A DNA stretch of 64,000 nucleotides from Eurosta solidaginis (GCF_040869045.1 NC_090322.1:272144662-272208661); one strand, 5' to 3'; positions 23,107 through 35,486 are shown, numbered from the stretch's first letter. Notes: generated by a model from the letters alone, not told the origin. Numbers and translations: made by a program.

Positions 23107-25747
23107 AACAAGTAAGGAAGGTTAAGTTCGGGTGTAACCGAACATTACATACTCAGTTGAGAGCTATGGTGACAACATAAGGGAAAATAACCATGTAGGA
23201 AAATGAACCGAGGGAAACCCTGGAATGTGTTTGTATGACATATGTATCAAATGAAAGGCACTAAAGAGTATTTTATGAGGGAGTGGGCCATAGTTCTATA
23301 GGTGGACGCCATTTAGGGATATAGCCATAAAGGTGGATCAGGGTTGACTCTAGAATGCGTTTGTACGATATGGGTATCAAATGAAAGGTATCAATGAGTA
23401 TTTTAAAAGGGCGTGGACCTAAGTTCTAAAGATGGACGCCTTTTCGAGATATCGCCGTAAAGATGGACCAGGGGTGACTCTAGAATGCGTTTGTACGATA
23501 TGGGTATAAATGAAAGGTGTTAATGAGCATTTTAAAAGGGAGTAATCCTTAGTTCCATAGGTGGACGCCGTTTCGAGATATCGCCATAAAGGTGGACCAG
23601 GGGTGACCCTAGAATTTGTTTGCACAATATGGGCATCAAACGAAAGGTGTTAATGAGTATTTTAAAAGGGAGTGGGCCTTAGTTCTATAGGTGGACGCCG
23701 TTTCGAGATATCGCCATAAAGGTGGGCCAGGGGTGACTCTAGAATTCGTTTGTGCAATATGGGTATCAAACGAAAGGAGTTAATAAGTATTTTAAGAGGG
23801 AGTGGGCCTTAGTTCTATAGGTGGACGCATTTTCGAGGTATCGCAATAAAGGTGGACCAGGGGTGACTCTAGACTTTGTTTGTACGATATGGGTATCAAC
23901 TGAAAGGTGTTAATGAGTATTTTTAAAAGGGAGTGGGCCTTCGTTTTATAGGTGTTCGCCTTTTCGAGATATCGCCATAAAGGTGGACCAGGGGTGACTT
24001 TAGAATTTGTTTGTATGATATGGGCATCAAATGAAAGGTGTTAATGATTATTTTAAAAGGGCGTGGGGCTTAGTTCTATAGGTGGACCCCTTTTCGAGAT
24101 ATCGCCATTAAGGTGGACCAGGGGTGACTCTAGAATTCGTTTGTGCAATATGGGTATCAAACGAAAGGAGTTAATGAGTATTTTAAGAGGGAGTGGGCCT
24201 TAGTTCTATAGGTGGCCGCCTTTTCGAGATATCGCCATAAAGATGTACAGGTGTGACCCTAGAATGCGTTTGTACGATATGGGTATCAAATGAAAGGTGT
24301 TAATGAGTATTTTAAAAGGGAGTAATCCTTAGTTCCATAGGTGGACGCCGTTTCGAGATATCGCCATAAAGGTGGGCCAGGGGTGACTCTAGAATTCGTT
24401 TGTGCAATATGGGTATCAAACGAAAGGAGTTAATGAGTATTTTAAGAGGGAGTGGGCCTGTCTGGACCAGGGGTGACTCTAGACTTTGTTCGTACGATAT
24501 GGGTATCAAATGAAAGGTGTTAATGATTATTTTTAAAAGGGAGTGGGCCTTCGTTCTATAGGTGTTCGCCTTTTCGAAATATCGCCATAAAGGTGGACCA
24601 GGGGTGACTCTAGAATGAGTTTGTACGATATGGGTATCAAATTAAATGTATTAATGAGAGTTTTAAAAGGGAGTGGTGGTAGTTCTATATGTGAGGGCGT
24701 TTTCCAGATATCGACCAAAATGTGGACCAGGGTGACCCAGAACATCATCTGTTGGATACCGCTAATTTATTTATATATGTATTACCTGCCAAGATTTTAA
24801 GGGTTTTTTATTTCGCCCTGCAGAACTTTTTCATTTTCTTCTACTTAATATGGTAGGTGTCACAACCATTTTATAAAGTTTTTTCTAAAGTTATATTTCG
24901 CGTCAATAAAACAATCCAATTACCTTACCATGTTTCATCCCTTTTTTCGTATTTGGTATAGAATTATGGCATTTTTTTCATTTTTCGCAATTTTCGATAT
25001 CGAAAAAGTGGGCGTGGTCATAGTCGGATTTCGTTCATTTTTCATACCAAGATAAAGTGGGTTCAGATAAGTACGTGAACTAAGTTTAGTAAAGATATAT
25101 CGATTTTTGCTCAAGTTATCGTGTTAACGGCCATGCGGAAGGACAGACGGACGACTGTGTATAAAAACTGGGCGTGGCATCAACCGATTTCGCCCATTTT
25201 CACAGAAAACAGTTAACGCCATAAAATCTATGCCCCTACCAAATTTCAAAAGGATTGGTTAATTTTTGTTCGACTTATGGCGTTAAAAGTATCCTAGACA
25301 AATTAAATGAAAAAGGGCGGAGCCACGCCCATTGTCCAAAATTTTACTAATTTTCTATTTTGCGTCATAAGTTCAACTCATCTACCAAGTTTCGTCGCTT
25401 TATCGGTCTTTTGTAATGAATTATCGCACTTTTTCGGTTTTTCGAAATTTTCGATATCGAAAAAGTGGGCGTGGTTATAGTCCGATATCGTTCATTTTAA
25501 ATAGCGATCTGAGATGAGTGCTCAGGAACCTACATACCAAATTTCATCAAGATACCTCAAAATTTACTCAAGTTATCGTGTTAACGGACGGACGGACGGA
25601 CGGACATGGCTCAATCAAATTTTTTTTCGATCCTGATTATTTTGATATATGGAAGTCTATATCTATCTCGATTCCTTTATATATGTACAACCAACCGTTA
25701 TCGAATCAAACTTAATATACTCTGTGAGCTCTGCTCAACTGAGTATA
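23107..25747 (-). mobile_element. DINE-1/Helentron-like element with long internal tandem array
   Basis: Same family as 7,761-9,172 and near-identical to it at both ends. Read on the minus strand: TATACTCAGTTGAGCAGAGC start (25,747 leftward), a (GTCC)n tract (about 25,587-25,606), a core with CCACGCCCA and TTTCGATATCGAAAA words, a 130-bp tandem array (about 23,200-24,740), then the inverted subterminal word and a perfect 6-bp-stem hairpin at 23,126-23,143 (GTTCGG loop CCGAAC) followed by a CTTCCTTACTTGTT end. It has no coding capacity. Helentron-type elements leave no target-site duplication, and none is visible. Confidence 0.78.
23203..24740. repeat. 130-bp tandem array, about 12 units
   Basis: GTGGACCAGGGGTGACTCTAG-like words recur near 23,333, 23,462, 23,592, 23,722, 23,852, 23,983, 24,113, 24,242, 24,373, 24,464, 24,594 and 24,722: a period of 129-131 bp with one short unit (about 91 bp between 24,373 and 24,464). 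Units differ by a few substitutions. Frames called at 23,419, 24,312 and 24,533 run through the array and are not genes. Confidence 0.92.
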
Positions 25748-25789
25748 AAAAGGGTTTGTTTGTTTGCCCACGGTAAATGCATTGAGTCG

Positions 25790-26113
25790 CCATGAATGAG
25801 CTGCACGAGCTTTATGCAGACATCAGCATAGTCCAGCGAATTAAAACGCAACGGCTGCGCTGGCTAGGCTATGTTATGCGCATGAAAGATGACGCTCCGG
25901 CTAAGAAAGTGTTTCTATCGGAACCCGGCTATGGAAGCAGAGGTAGAGGGCAGCACCCACTCCGCTGGAAGGACCAGGTGGAAAACGATTTAAACTCCCT
26001 TTATGTGACCAATTGGCGCCGGTTAACAGAGAGAATAAGCGACTGGCGCGCCTTGTTGGACGGCCATAACCGTTTAAACGGTTAAGCGCCAATTAAGTAA
26101 GTAAGTAAGTAAG
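25790..26113 (+). pseudogene. RTE-like LINE fragment, 3' end only
   Basis: The + strand encodes NELHELYADISIVQRIKTQR, RLRWLGYVMRMKDDAPAKKV, RGQHPLRWKDQVENDLNSL and DWRALLDGHNRLNG, collinear with the C-terminus of the element at 17,754-19,950. It then ends in GTTAAGCGCCAATTAAGTAAG with an (AAGT)4-5 tail at 26,095-26,113. The frame is intact over 97 codons. It begins about 40 bp after the end of the Helentron-like element. No clear target-site duplication is visible. Confidence 0.88.
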
Positions 26114-26749
26114 TTCTAATCAATTTTTCTTTTAAATGAGGCTAAAGAAAATAAGACTTAACGGTACATTCAGAATATTATGTTTCACCTATTGATCAAC
26201 ACTTATGCTAGCTGAAACCGCCCATTGTGAACGTTTTCCAATCATTCGCCACTTGTATGAATTCACAATGGCCCTGAATATTTAGTTCTAATAGGCAACG
26301 TTGATGCAAAAGTATCGTTTGACAGCAAGTAACTTTTTAATTTGAAAAAAAAAAACATGAAGAAGCGTTATTTGTTTTGATATTACTTTGCTTCAATTAA
26401 ACAAACAAAACATAGAACTGGGAACTCATTTAGCTGGCATAATGATTAAAATATGTTGTAAAGTGTGTTCAGAATATGTTCAAATAAATACAATTACGCA
26501 ACAAACATAAATGGATTGGCCATATGCATAAATAAAATAATTTAAAAAATTTGTTTAAGTTAAACGGTTTTATTGAAAACAATACTTACATGAAGTAATA
26601 ATAATTCTAAAAGCTAGAAAATAATTGGGTAGGTCCTAGGTACTAGTCATCACACTCCTTATCAATCTAGGGCGTTGATCAGACAATTAAATAAAAGCGT
26701 TGAGCGCGTGAAATTTGTAAAAATGTGAGTCGCAGCATAACCTTATTAA
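26114..26749. other. No gene seen
   Basis: AT-rich DNA, no supported feature. Confidence 0.5.
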
Positions 26750-27075
26750 GGTTCAGTTGGTCTTATATATAACTATCAATAGAAATTTGACGCGATCTCG
26801 ATCCTTGCGCCACCTAGCGGCGATTTTTTTCATAGGTCGCTTTCTATTCATGTATTTATTATGTGTTCCAAATATGAGACAAATCGGACCACAAATACGA
26901 TTTTTTGAAATATTTCGATCCATGCCCCACCTATCTTATTATCGCATTGTCATTAGGTTCCGAACTAGGTTCTGAACTATATTCCAAGTTTCAAGCTTGT
27001 AGCTTATCGGGAAGTTACTTAAATTTCAATTACAAAATTCGTGCCGGCCGGCCTGTCAAGTCAAGCTAAATAAAA
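26750..27075. repeat. Dispersed repeat with partial 117-bp tandem units
   Basis: CTCGATCCTTGCGCCACCTA (about 26,797) is echoed by TTCGATCCATGCCCCACCTA (about 26,914), an offset of 117 bp. The rest (AAATCGGACCACAAATACG, GGAAGTTACTTAAATTTC, GTGCCGGCCGGCCTGTCAAG) reads like an interspersed repeat I have seen in flies, from memory. No coding content. Confidence 0.45.
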
Positions 27076-29665
27076 TCGTTTAAAAACAAGCATTTCCTCA
27101 TACATATTTTTTCAGAGTAGGTTGAACTTCCCGGTCAATAAACTGAATGTGTACATACATAGTGCTGGCTTGAGTAAATTACAGTTTTTTTATTTTTGTA
27201 GAAAAACAAACAAGAAAATGTTTCCTTAAAAAACGAGTCTGAGCAAATGCTCGCATTTAATGCATTAGGGCTAATGTTTTTGAAAGCCTGGAGAAAAGCA
27301 TCTAAACCGACATTAACTCCAACTTTAATGAAATTCCCGTTCGGAACTTCTATTTCCAAAGTGGTACTAATGTTTTTTCAGTATGAGAGTTATAGGATTG
27401 CAAACAAATAAAGCAACGCTTGCAGTAAATTTATGACGGAGCATTGTAGGGAATGTTGACTTTTAACTTTACTTTCATTTCAGCTCATTCGTATGCATAT
27501 GGCTATTGGGTAGTGTTTCTCATTAGAGATATGTAAATTATCAAATACGTATTTTCTTATCGCTGCTCTTTTTAAGGTTTCATACGCCAATAACTATTTA
27601 CATATTTACTTACTTACTAATGCAAGTCGATTAATCTGGGACATTGTCGAATTACTTATAATTGAATTTCATTGTTTTTGTATTAGTTATATTTGTCTAG
27701 CTTTAATCACAAACTTTTAATTCATATACATACCAGTTTCAATCAAATAAACTGAAGATGGGCTAAACCGAAACCTGAATGTTATTTTTAGTTTCATTCC
27801 TTTGTCAGAAGCCTTAATATGTGGTATATACTACTGTAGCAAACTTTATTCCGTCCTATTCGGGTTTTTAGATTTTATACCTACTAAAGTTAGGTGGATA
27901 TTTTGAGCATTTTGTAAATCATATTTGATGGAATGAACAGCGTTATCATTATAACATAGTAAATAATCTCAATGGGTGTTTCGCTATGATGATAAGACTA
28001 CTGACTATGCCTCAATCGGCATGAAAAGTCGAGCTAGAAAAAACCGGGATTCCTATTGTGTTCCGTTTCCATCTCTAATGTTGACTGTTATCATCGATGC
28101 GGCCCTGTGTTATCTTTTAATTTACTGCTCGGTAAGTAAGATTTCATTCAATTTCAGGTATAGTTTTCGTTATCACTTGCTCTGAGTTTTACATTTTATG
28201 GCGAAATCAATAAGCAAATTGGGACATGTAGAAATTTGTTCATTTATTTTAAATTAGTTTTTGTTCATGTATATATTTATTGAAAACATTAGCCACAGGC
28301 CGAAATTATTTACTACATTTTTTTATGCTAAAGTGAAAGTAACTAAAAAGATCACTAAATAGTGAATGTTGTTTTAATATTTTCTTTTAAACACATAAAA
28401 AATCAACTTTAAATTCTCGAATAGCTTTCATTCGGTTAATTTTAAATTTTCTCTGTTTTATATTGCAATATTTCGCTTGCGATCATTACCTTGATAAAAA
28501 GTATTTTTAAAATTATGACACATTTAATTTTTATTTTAAGTTTCCATTTTTAGCACCTAATTAAAAATGAAGTGGAAATCATTTTATTACATTTACAATA
28601 ATGCTTAACAAATCACAAAAACTTACACAAATCCCAAAATAAAGAAGTGAATGTCACTGTATATATTTAAATTTGAAAAAATGTTTATTAATGTCCTGAG
28701 CTTTATTCATTTGCCTTTACTTTAATAAACAAATTTCACATTAATGAGCGTTCCATTTTCAGTTTACGATTTATACCATCGTAAACATTTTTAGTTTATT
28801 TATTTAGTATTTAGTGTAATAATATTGTGCGGTAAATATCTAAACAAAGATAAAAACTCGCTTTCGAAATATTTGTCTATGAGTTTGAATAATCAAAAAT
28901 AAGCATGCGCCTCTACGAGACAGCTTGAATAAATCTTGGCCCTTTGTCGTTGTGAATAAGGTAAAATTTCAGAGAAACTACTAATATCACAGCACATACA
29001 ACAAAGTTAGAACTTTTTTTGCAACAGAGTAACCTGGTTATTTTCGTAAAATATACTATTTTCAAATCATTTTCACCGAACATACTTATAGTCTAGCTCG
29101 TCTAAGCTAAGTTAGGCACTTAGAGACCAGGGGTTGACAAAGTCAAGTTGTAAAAAATCTGGATGAGTTACAACTTTGGTATCCTAGCAAATATTACTCC
29201 CTTTAAAATTTCATACTAACACTTGAACTCTCCACGATTAGTGCTTCAACAGTTTTTTTAACCCCGAAGTGGAAATGCCAAGTATATCTTAGCAACATGT
29301 TGCGTCAACATATTGCAAATTCTGGATGCCTTCGGGGCAAATGTGAAAAAGTGGTGAAATTTTCAAGTGTTGCTATCAAATGTTACTAATTTTATAATCA
29401 CCAAAATTCTCTAGAAACCAAAGCTTAAACTCTTCAGAGTTCTGCACACCGAGGGACACCTTGTGACCAGTTTAACTGACTAAACTGGACAAGCTAGATA
29501 GTAAGTTTTTTCAGAATTTTTTCTGTGCAATACTGAATTTCGGAAAATGACATAGTTACCTAGTTGGAAAATGGCTGTTGTACAATGTATTTAAAAAAAG
29601 TGTCTCAGAAAGTACTTCGATCAAGTTTCTGTATATTTTTTTTAATTATACCAATTTCAAATTCA
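27076..29665. other. No gene seen; 2.6 kb AT-rich DNA
   Basis: No motif-bearing frame, inverted repeat or tandem array was noticed. Short frames at 27,135 and 27,976 are without support. Confidence 0.5.
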
Positions 29666-29875
29666 CTTTCCAAGAAAGTGTTCCTATCGGAACCCGCCTA
29701 TGGAAGGAGAGGTAGAGGGCGGCCCCCACTCCGTTGGAAGGACCAGGTGGAAAACGATTTAAACTCCCTTGGTGTGACCAATTGGCGCCGGTTGGCGGAG
29801 CGAAGGAGCGACTGGCGCGCCTTGTTGGACGGCCATAACCGTTTAGACGGTTAAGCGCCAATTAAGTAAGTAAGT
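29666..29875 (+). mobile_element. RTE-like LINE, 210-bp 3' fragment with 13-bp target-site duplication
   Basis: AATTTCAAATTCA occurs at 29,653-29,665 and at 29,876-29,888, directly bracketing the insert. The insert encodes KKVFLSEPAYGRRGRGRPPL, RWKDQVENDLNSLGVTNWRR and DWRALLDGHNRLDG, then the 3' end with an (AAGT)3 tail. This is a severely 5'-truncated but genuine retrotransposition event. The 96-codon frame at 29,564-29,854 begins in host DNA upstream of the insert. Confidence 0.93.
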
Positions 29876-29888
29876 AATTTCAAATTCA

Positions 29889-31765
29889 TCTCCCAATTAG
29901 TAAAATCGTCCCAAGCTTACAGTTATCTATGGAATGCCCGAATACCTTTTCAAGTAACCTTCAATCACCTTCAACTTCGATGCGTATAGAGCAAGACATC
30001 TAGTATTCTTGCCTTTTGTAGCGGGAGTTGTGTTGCCTGGGGAGTGAGGCCCCCACTGTTTGGGAAACAATTTCCAAAATCGTTTGTTACTTTTGCATTC
30101 TTAATGAAGCTTTATTTATAATTGTCATTAACAGCAAAACGTTTCACACATTTCTAGCTCTATTTATTGTTGTTTTTGTTGAAGAAACTAATTAAAATTC
30201 ATAAAGAAATATGGGCATATTCATGGTTGTCTCGATTTTTGGCTTTCGCCTTTAAGTTATTCAGGCAATTGTAGTTCATTGAATGTAATCTATTCTTCAT
30301 GATTTTTTTTTGCAATGTCAATGACCATTTAACTAATGTAAACTTTTTTGGTTTGTACATTCACGGGAGGCTAATTGAATAATTTTAAATTGAAATTTGA
30401 TATTTCAATGGGTAAGAAAAGTAATTCAATTGAATTTTATGTGAAGCTAAAGTAAAGCACTGCCGGCTATATCTTTTTACAAGTTATTTAAAATTTTCAT
30501 AAAATAAACAAAGCAGAATTAACAAAAAATCCTGCAGTCGTAATATATCCGAATTCAAATGGGAGTTCACTCAAAATTGACATGTTTTCCTTTTAAATTA
30601 AATACTTTTTTTGGGTAGCCCGGGCATAAAAGCAACGAGTACTTGCAGAATTGCTCAGTGCTCATTATTTGAAAATATTGGCACGTAATCATATGAAGAT
30701 TATTTTCTCTCTCGCTTTTGGTCTTAGGAGGAGGAAGATGCTTGCATAAATAAAACCTACATCTACATCCAAATATTATTTTCTTGTTGAGCATGAAAGC
30801 AATGGCCTCACTGTGAAGTGATATGCAGGATAATTCTGCACTCTGCCCACAGCGTCCTACGAAGGATTTCGTAGAAAACAGAGCAGAGTGACTTGAGGAT
30901 ACAGATTTGTACTCTTCTCGCAATCTTGATTATCAGCTGAGTTGACTGGTTGATATCTAATGGTGGGAACAACACCCTCACGAACGTCAATGCATAATAT
31001 ACTTTTGACCTGCAGGGAGAAGCCAACGATGTTGCAGGGAAAACTTACCGGTTTATGCAGTGGAAGCGGGATTGACGTAACAACACGGATAAGATATTGT
31101 CCCTGCGGGCGATGTATACATCAGCAATACGATACTGATCACTTTTGAGGATGAAGATAGTGACGCTTCCTCAGTTACCTCTACTGTACGACATTAAATT
31201 GAAGCAACCAAAAGTGTCTCAAATTGTGCTAACAACTGATTTTTAAATTTTTATTCAGCAGCTCTGATTGTTCAAAAGCTCGGAAATTTGAGTAAACATT
31301 TGTGTATCGAGCTATTCGAACTGCTCGATAACAGGACATCTTGCAATTATTTTTTTTTATAGAAGTCTTATTTCAAGCAGTATATTCCAAACTTTACCCA
31401 AGTTCAAACAAATTACAAAGAAATTCTTTACTTAGTCTTAAATGAAAAAAAAACACACAGTTTAAAAGCCAACCTAAAATCGTATTCTTAAAACTTTGGA
31501 TGATGTCTTCAAAAAATATGTTTGAAAATAAACAATTTCAAAGCGGCCTTATACTGACTGTCTTAATCTAAAATTATGTGGGCTACAAAAGTGCATTTGC
31601 GATTATTTTACTTGCAATTAAAAAAAACTTCCAAATTTCCGAAAATTTGTGTATTCCTAAAATACACAAAAACAGCTTAGAAGATTAATACTGCTTTGAG
31701 ATTAGATTTCTATAAAAAAAAATATTGAAATTAAAACGAGTGGGCCATTGTGATACCCAAAAAAA
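29889..31765. other. No gene seen
   Basis: AT-rich DNA. Frames at 30,567-31,148 on both strands overlap one another and carry no recognised motif. A GC-richer patch near 30,720-31,120 may be old element sequence. Confidence 0.45.
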
Positions 31766-31860
31766 TTATTGTTCTGGTCTTGAGCTCGAATCGAACCTTG
31801 AATCATTTATCAATAGGCCGATAAAAACAAAAACAATTGTTAATAAACCATGAGCACTTG
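31766..31860 (-). repeat. SINE fragment, family B
   Basis: On the minus strand TTCAAGGTTCGATTCGAGCT is a good B box, followed by CAAGACCAGAACAATAAT. The same block occurs at 32,187-32,232, also on the minus strand, with two differences. Confidence 0.55.
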
Positions 31861-31989
31861 CGAATGTCAAACAAAGTAATTGACAATAAACAAATCCAGC
31901 ATTATCAGTGATTTGCAGCAGATGGCGCAACACTGAATAAATATAGTTGGTAAGAAGGAATAGAAGTAGCAATTTGTCAGGCAAACAAA

Positions 31990-32065
31990 CCACCGCTGTA
32001 TAGCTAAATGGTTAGCGCAGCGTGCCTAAAGCGTACTGATGATGAAGGCTTAGCACCATTCCAAA
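31990..32065 (+). repeat. tRNA-like SINE head
   Basis: TATAGCTAAATGGTTAGCGC (about 31,999-32,018) is an A box with D-arm character. The expected B box is degenerate (GGCTTAGCACCATTCC), and no cloverleaf forms. It lies between two inverted family B fragments. Confidence 0.45.
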
Positions 32066-32184
32066 TGGATCTATCTGCGCAGCTATGGCAGGTTGTCTGA
32101 AAAATTTTCTACTTACTATTCCAAAAACAAAATACAATTTTTCAAAATTAGAAAAATTAAAAAATAACAATAATTATCATTAGA

Positions 32185-32240
32185 AAAAATTATTGTTCTG
32201 GCCTTGAGCTCGAATCGAACCTTGAATCGTTATAATTTAA
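32185..32240 (-). repeat. SINE fragment, family B, second copy
   Basis: Reverse complement carries AAGGTTCGATTCGAGCTCAA and GGCCAGAACAATAATTTTTT, matching 31,772-31,806. Confidence 0.55.
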
Positions 32241-32637
32241 CGATAAATAATCAAGCAATATAAAAACAAGTTCATTGAATTCGACTGGAAAGTGAATTCA
32301 CCCTCCATACAATCCCTTGTTGCATGTTATGTGCATATATGTACATACAATATATATCTTCGTGTGAAAAGTTGGTAATTTTAGCAACAAAAAGCACAAA
32401 ATCTCAAATACATATGTAAATAAATGTAGCAATTATGCAAATTTCATTATTGTTTAGAAAATCTTCAAGTACCTATTTTAGTTCAGGTAGTCTCAGGCAG
32501 TCTATAGGGTGGCAAGAATGGACTCCAAACACATTAAAGCGGATTAATTCCCACATGCACAACTACGCTTATATATACTCGAATACATAGAGACGCCATT
32601 TATCAAGGCGCTTAAGGTGTTCCTCCGCCTCCTAGTG

Positions 32638-32955
32638 GCCGCCGTGGTATGGTGGTAGCGTGCTGCGTCTACCAAACCGAAGATCCTGTGTTCACGACCC
32701 GGACAAAGCAACATCGAAAATTTAGAAAACAGTTTTTTCAATTAGAAAACAGTTTTTTCTTAGCGGGGTCGCCCCATGAAAAGCTTCTCAGTGAAAATTC
32801 ATCTGCCTTGCAGAGTGTTCGGAGTCGGCATAAAACATGTAGGTCCCGTCCCGCCAATTTGTAGGAAAAATTAATACGAGTACGATGCAACTTGGATGAG
32901 AAGATCGGCCTCAAATCTCTTCGGAGGTTATTGCGCCTTATATTTATTTATTTAA
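32638..32955 (+). repeat. tRNA-derived SINE, family A, best copy
   Basis: A-box region GTGGTATGGTGGTAGCGTGC (32,644-32,663) and B-box region TGTGTTCACGACCCGGACAA (32,688-32,707) give a tRNA-like head. The body has a repeated GAAAACAGTTTTTT motif, AGCGGGGTCGCCCCATGAAA, TCGGAGTCGGCATAAAAC and GGTCCCGTCCCGCC. The 3' part has ATCTCTTCGGAGGTTATTGC followed by a TATTTATTTATTTA tail. It would be transcribed by RNA polymerase III and mobilised by a LINE. Other copies: 2,975, 5,745 (minus) and 63,131 (minus). Confidence 0.8.
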
Positions 32956-34261
32956 AGGTGTTGCTCCCATCACTAATGGTTATGCTTTGGGGCTTACAAT
33001 GCTTGCACTTCACGCAGCATTGACTATTCATAAATTCCTATGGAATAAGCACAAAAACAACAACGTTATGTATTTAATAAGACGATATTTTAACATATTC
33101 CCACAGTTTATTTTTACTTTTAATTATGGCAAAATGAGTTAATTTTTGTTGAAATGTGAAATTAAACAAAAAAAGTGTTGCCACTCCTTGTGCGAAGTCA
33201 AATATTTAAATATTTTATGGCGGCAAAGTGCCAAAGAGTTTGTTTACAATATGCTTCCAGCTGTCAATCTCTTCATTACGAAAAAAAAAATCGCACGAAA
33301 CTAGGGCACCTGTTGACTTAGTTGGCAGCCGTTACTTTAAGTTTTGTGAAATGGTTTTAATTAATGGGCATTACGATTATTGTAGATATTTGGTAATTAT
33401 TGTGTGAAAATGTCAACTTAAAAACCTAAATAAAATTGATTGCAGAGAAAGGCAACAATTAAAATAAGATTATTTGTTTACAGTTTAACAAAATCGTTAA
33501 GAGTTAATTGCTGCAGAAAAAAGCTGTAGATGAGATACTACAACAGAGAGTTCAAATTACTTTACTGAAGGTTGCGGCACGAAAATAAAATTTGCATAAA
33601 CGATGTATTTTAAAGAAGTGAGTTCTAGACGTCCATAAAAAAATACGAAGGATACAGATAAAAAACAGCTAAAAAATTTAAATTGAAAAAATAACAAATA
33701 AATAAAGTAATAACAGCTTTTATTCGACTGTCTCCGGCTGGGTGAAGGTTGTCTCTTCCAAAAAAAAGTACCCTTATTACGTTAGGCATGCGCTGCCACA
33801 ATGTTCTTCTCCCCTAAAAAGCGATCATTTGCCCAGAACGAAAATCTTTTAGCTAAAAAGTCTAGTCTGGGGTTCTTATTTACTGCGGTGACCAGTGAAT
33901 CTAAATAAATACCTTATGCTTGTTGAAGCTTAAAAAAACGGAGCCTGACCGCAATGCTTAGAAGGCAGCAGAATGAACACGAAAACTTGAGAGATATTGA
34001 ATAAAAATGCAAAGTGTAGAAAAATGTTAAGCTACTCTCCAAGGCTTTAAATAAAAGCTTAATTCAAAACTCGTCAGAATAGAAATCGCCCTAAACTATT
34101 ATTGATATTAGAATGGCTCTTTTGTTGTTATTGTTACTGGTAGGTACATAGATAAAAAAAACTATTAGAGATCTCATTTTTGAATCGATAAAATCAAAGG
34201 TCGACTAATTGAGCCCTTCCGATATGATTTTTCGTCGATAATTTTTTTCCGATTCGATCTA
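32956..34261. other. No gene seen
   Basis: AT-rich DNA with no supported feature. Confidence 0.5.
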
Positions 34262-35345
34262 TGAAGGTAGGTAGGTGAAATGGGTGCGACCCTGATAGCC
34301 CAAGTAGCTATTTAAAGCCGTTTTGATGCCATGTAACTCGACTAAAAACCTACCGAATGTTACAGTCAATGTATTACAACCAGCCACAGTTGTTGATAAA
34401 ATTAAGAATATTCGAGATTGCTATCACAGATAACCCTCTGAGGTCTTCTAGAAACTGGGTTCCAAGGAACCTTAGCTGGGCTCTAGCTAGAGCCGGGCAT
34501 TTACACAAAAAGTGTTCTACTGTCTCCTTGGCACTTGGATCTTTGCAGCTTCTGCAGTAGTCGTTATACGGAATGCCCATCTTTTCCGCATGCGTACCTA
34601 CTGCCCAATGACCGGTGCAGACTGCTATCAGTTTGCGTATGTTAGCCCTGGATTTATTCAGAAGACTTCTCGTCCTCTTTCCATCATAGTTTGGCCAAAT
34701 GGATTTTGATATTGCACAGGTGGTGATGTTATTCTACTTTGTTTGCGCTTTCTTCAAGTAGAAGCTTTGGATATTCCCCTTGGCTACTGCTAAGGGTATG
34801 CCTACTTCGACACTGGTTATTTCCTCGTTCATCTCCGATGAGCCCCTGCGTGCAAGCTCGTCGGCCTTCTCGTTACCCTCTATCCCCCTATGACGCGGTA
34901 CCCAGATAACGCGTAGTTCTAGATTAGTGGATAACTGGGATATGAGTCGCTTACAAGCCCACACTAATTTTGAGTTAATGTGTGGCGAGGAAAGCGCGCT
35001 TATCGCTGCTGGGCTATCCGACAGGATGCAAACTTTACCAGCTCCATTCAAGCCCTACAGTGATTTGCAGGCTTGCCAAATCGCGAAGATTTCTGCTTGA
35101 AACACACACACACAGGCAAATCTAGGGACTCAGAGAAGACTCCGGCCACCACTCCCATCTTGGAGCCGTCAGTGTAGATTTGGATGTCGTCGACCCTTAT
35201 GCCCGGATTTCTCTTCCACTCGTTCCTGCTTGGAATGGCGGTATTACAACCGTACTCAAACTTCAGCTTGCGAGGGTAGTAATCTGTCTCGGTACTACAT
35301 CTACCATCCGGAAGTTTCTTTAGGATACTACTATGCCCTTGCTGA
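34262..35345 (-). pseudogene. LINE RNase H and C-terminal region, broken
   Basis: From the right, the minus strand reads IQIYTDGSKMGVVAGVFSES (RNase H first catalytic D, about 35,180), an (AC)n microsatellite at 35,101-35,113 that disturbs the frame, then KVCILSDSPAAISALSS (second catalytic D), VPRHRGIEGNEKADELARRG (conserved H and last D) in the frame 34,734-35,051. After a further break, CRSCKDPSAKETVEHFLCKC (C-x2-C ... H-x4-C zinc pattern) lies in 34,374-34,580. The 3' end at 34,262 reads (CCTA)n on the minus strand. Reverse transcriptase is absent. It is a different family from the 20,278 element. Confidence 0.82.
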
Positions 35346-35486
35346 GTATCCTTCCATGTATATAGTATGAAAATATTATTATATTATTTTGAGGATCGAG
35401 ATGAAAAGAGGCATACCGATGCTCTTTGTAGGTCTACATAAGCCACAAAGCTGAACGGCACGCGGAATCAAAAAAGTCATTCTGCA

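Noticed and set aside
31996..32060. A tRNA gene on the + strand
   Set aside because: The A box and D-arm look right, but the T-arm/B box is degenerate and no cloverleaf closes.
35101..35113. CRISPR-like or regulatory repeat
   Set aside because: It is a plain (AC)n microsatellite inside a LINE relic. The window is eukaryotic and no CRISPR array is present.
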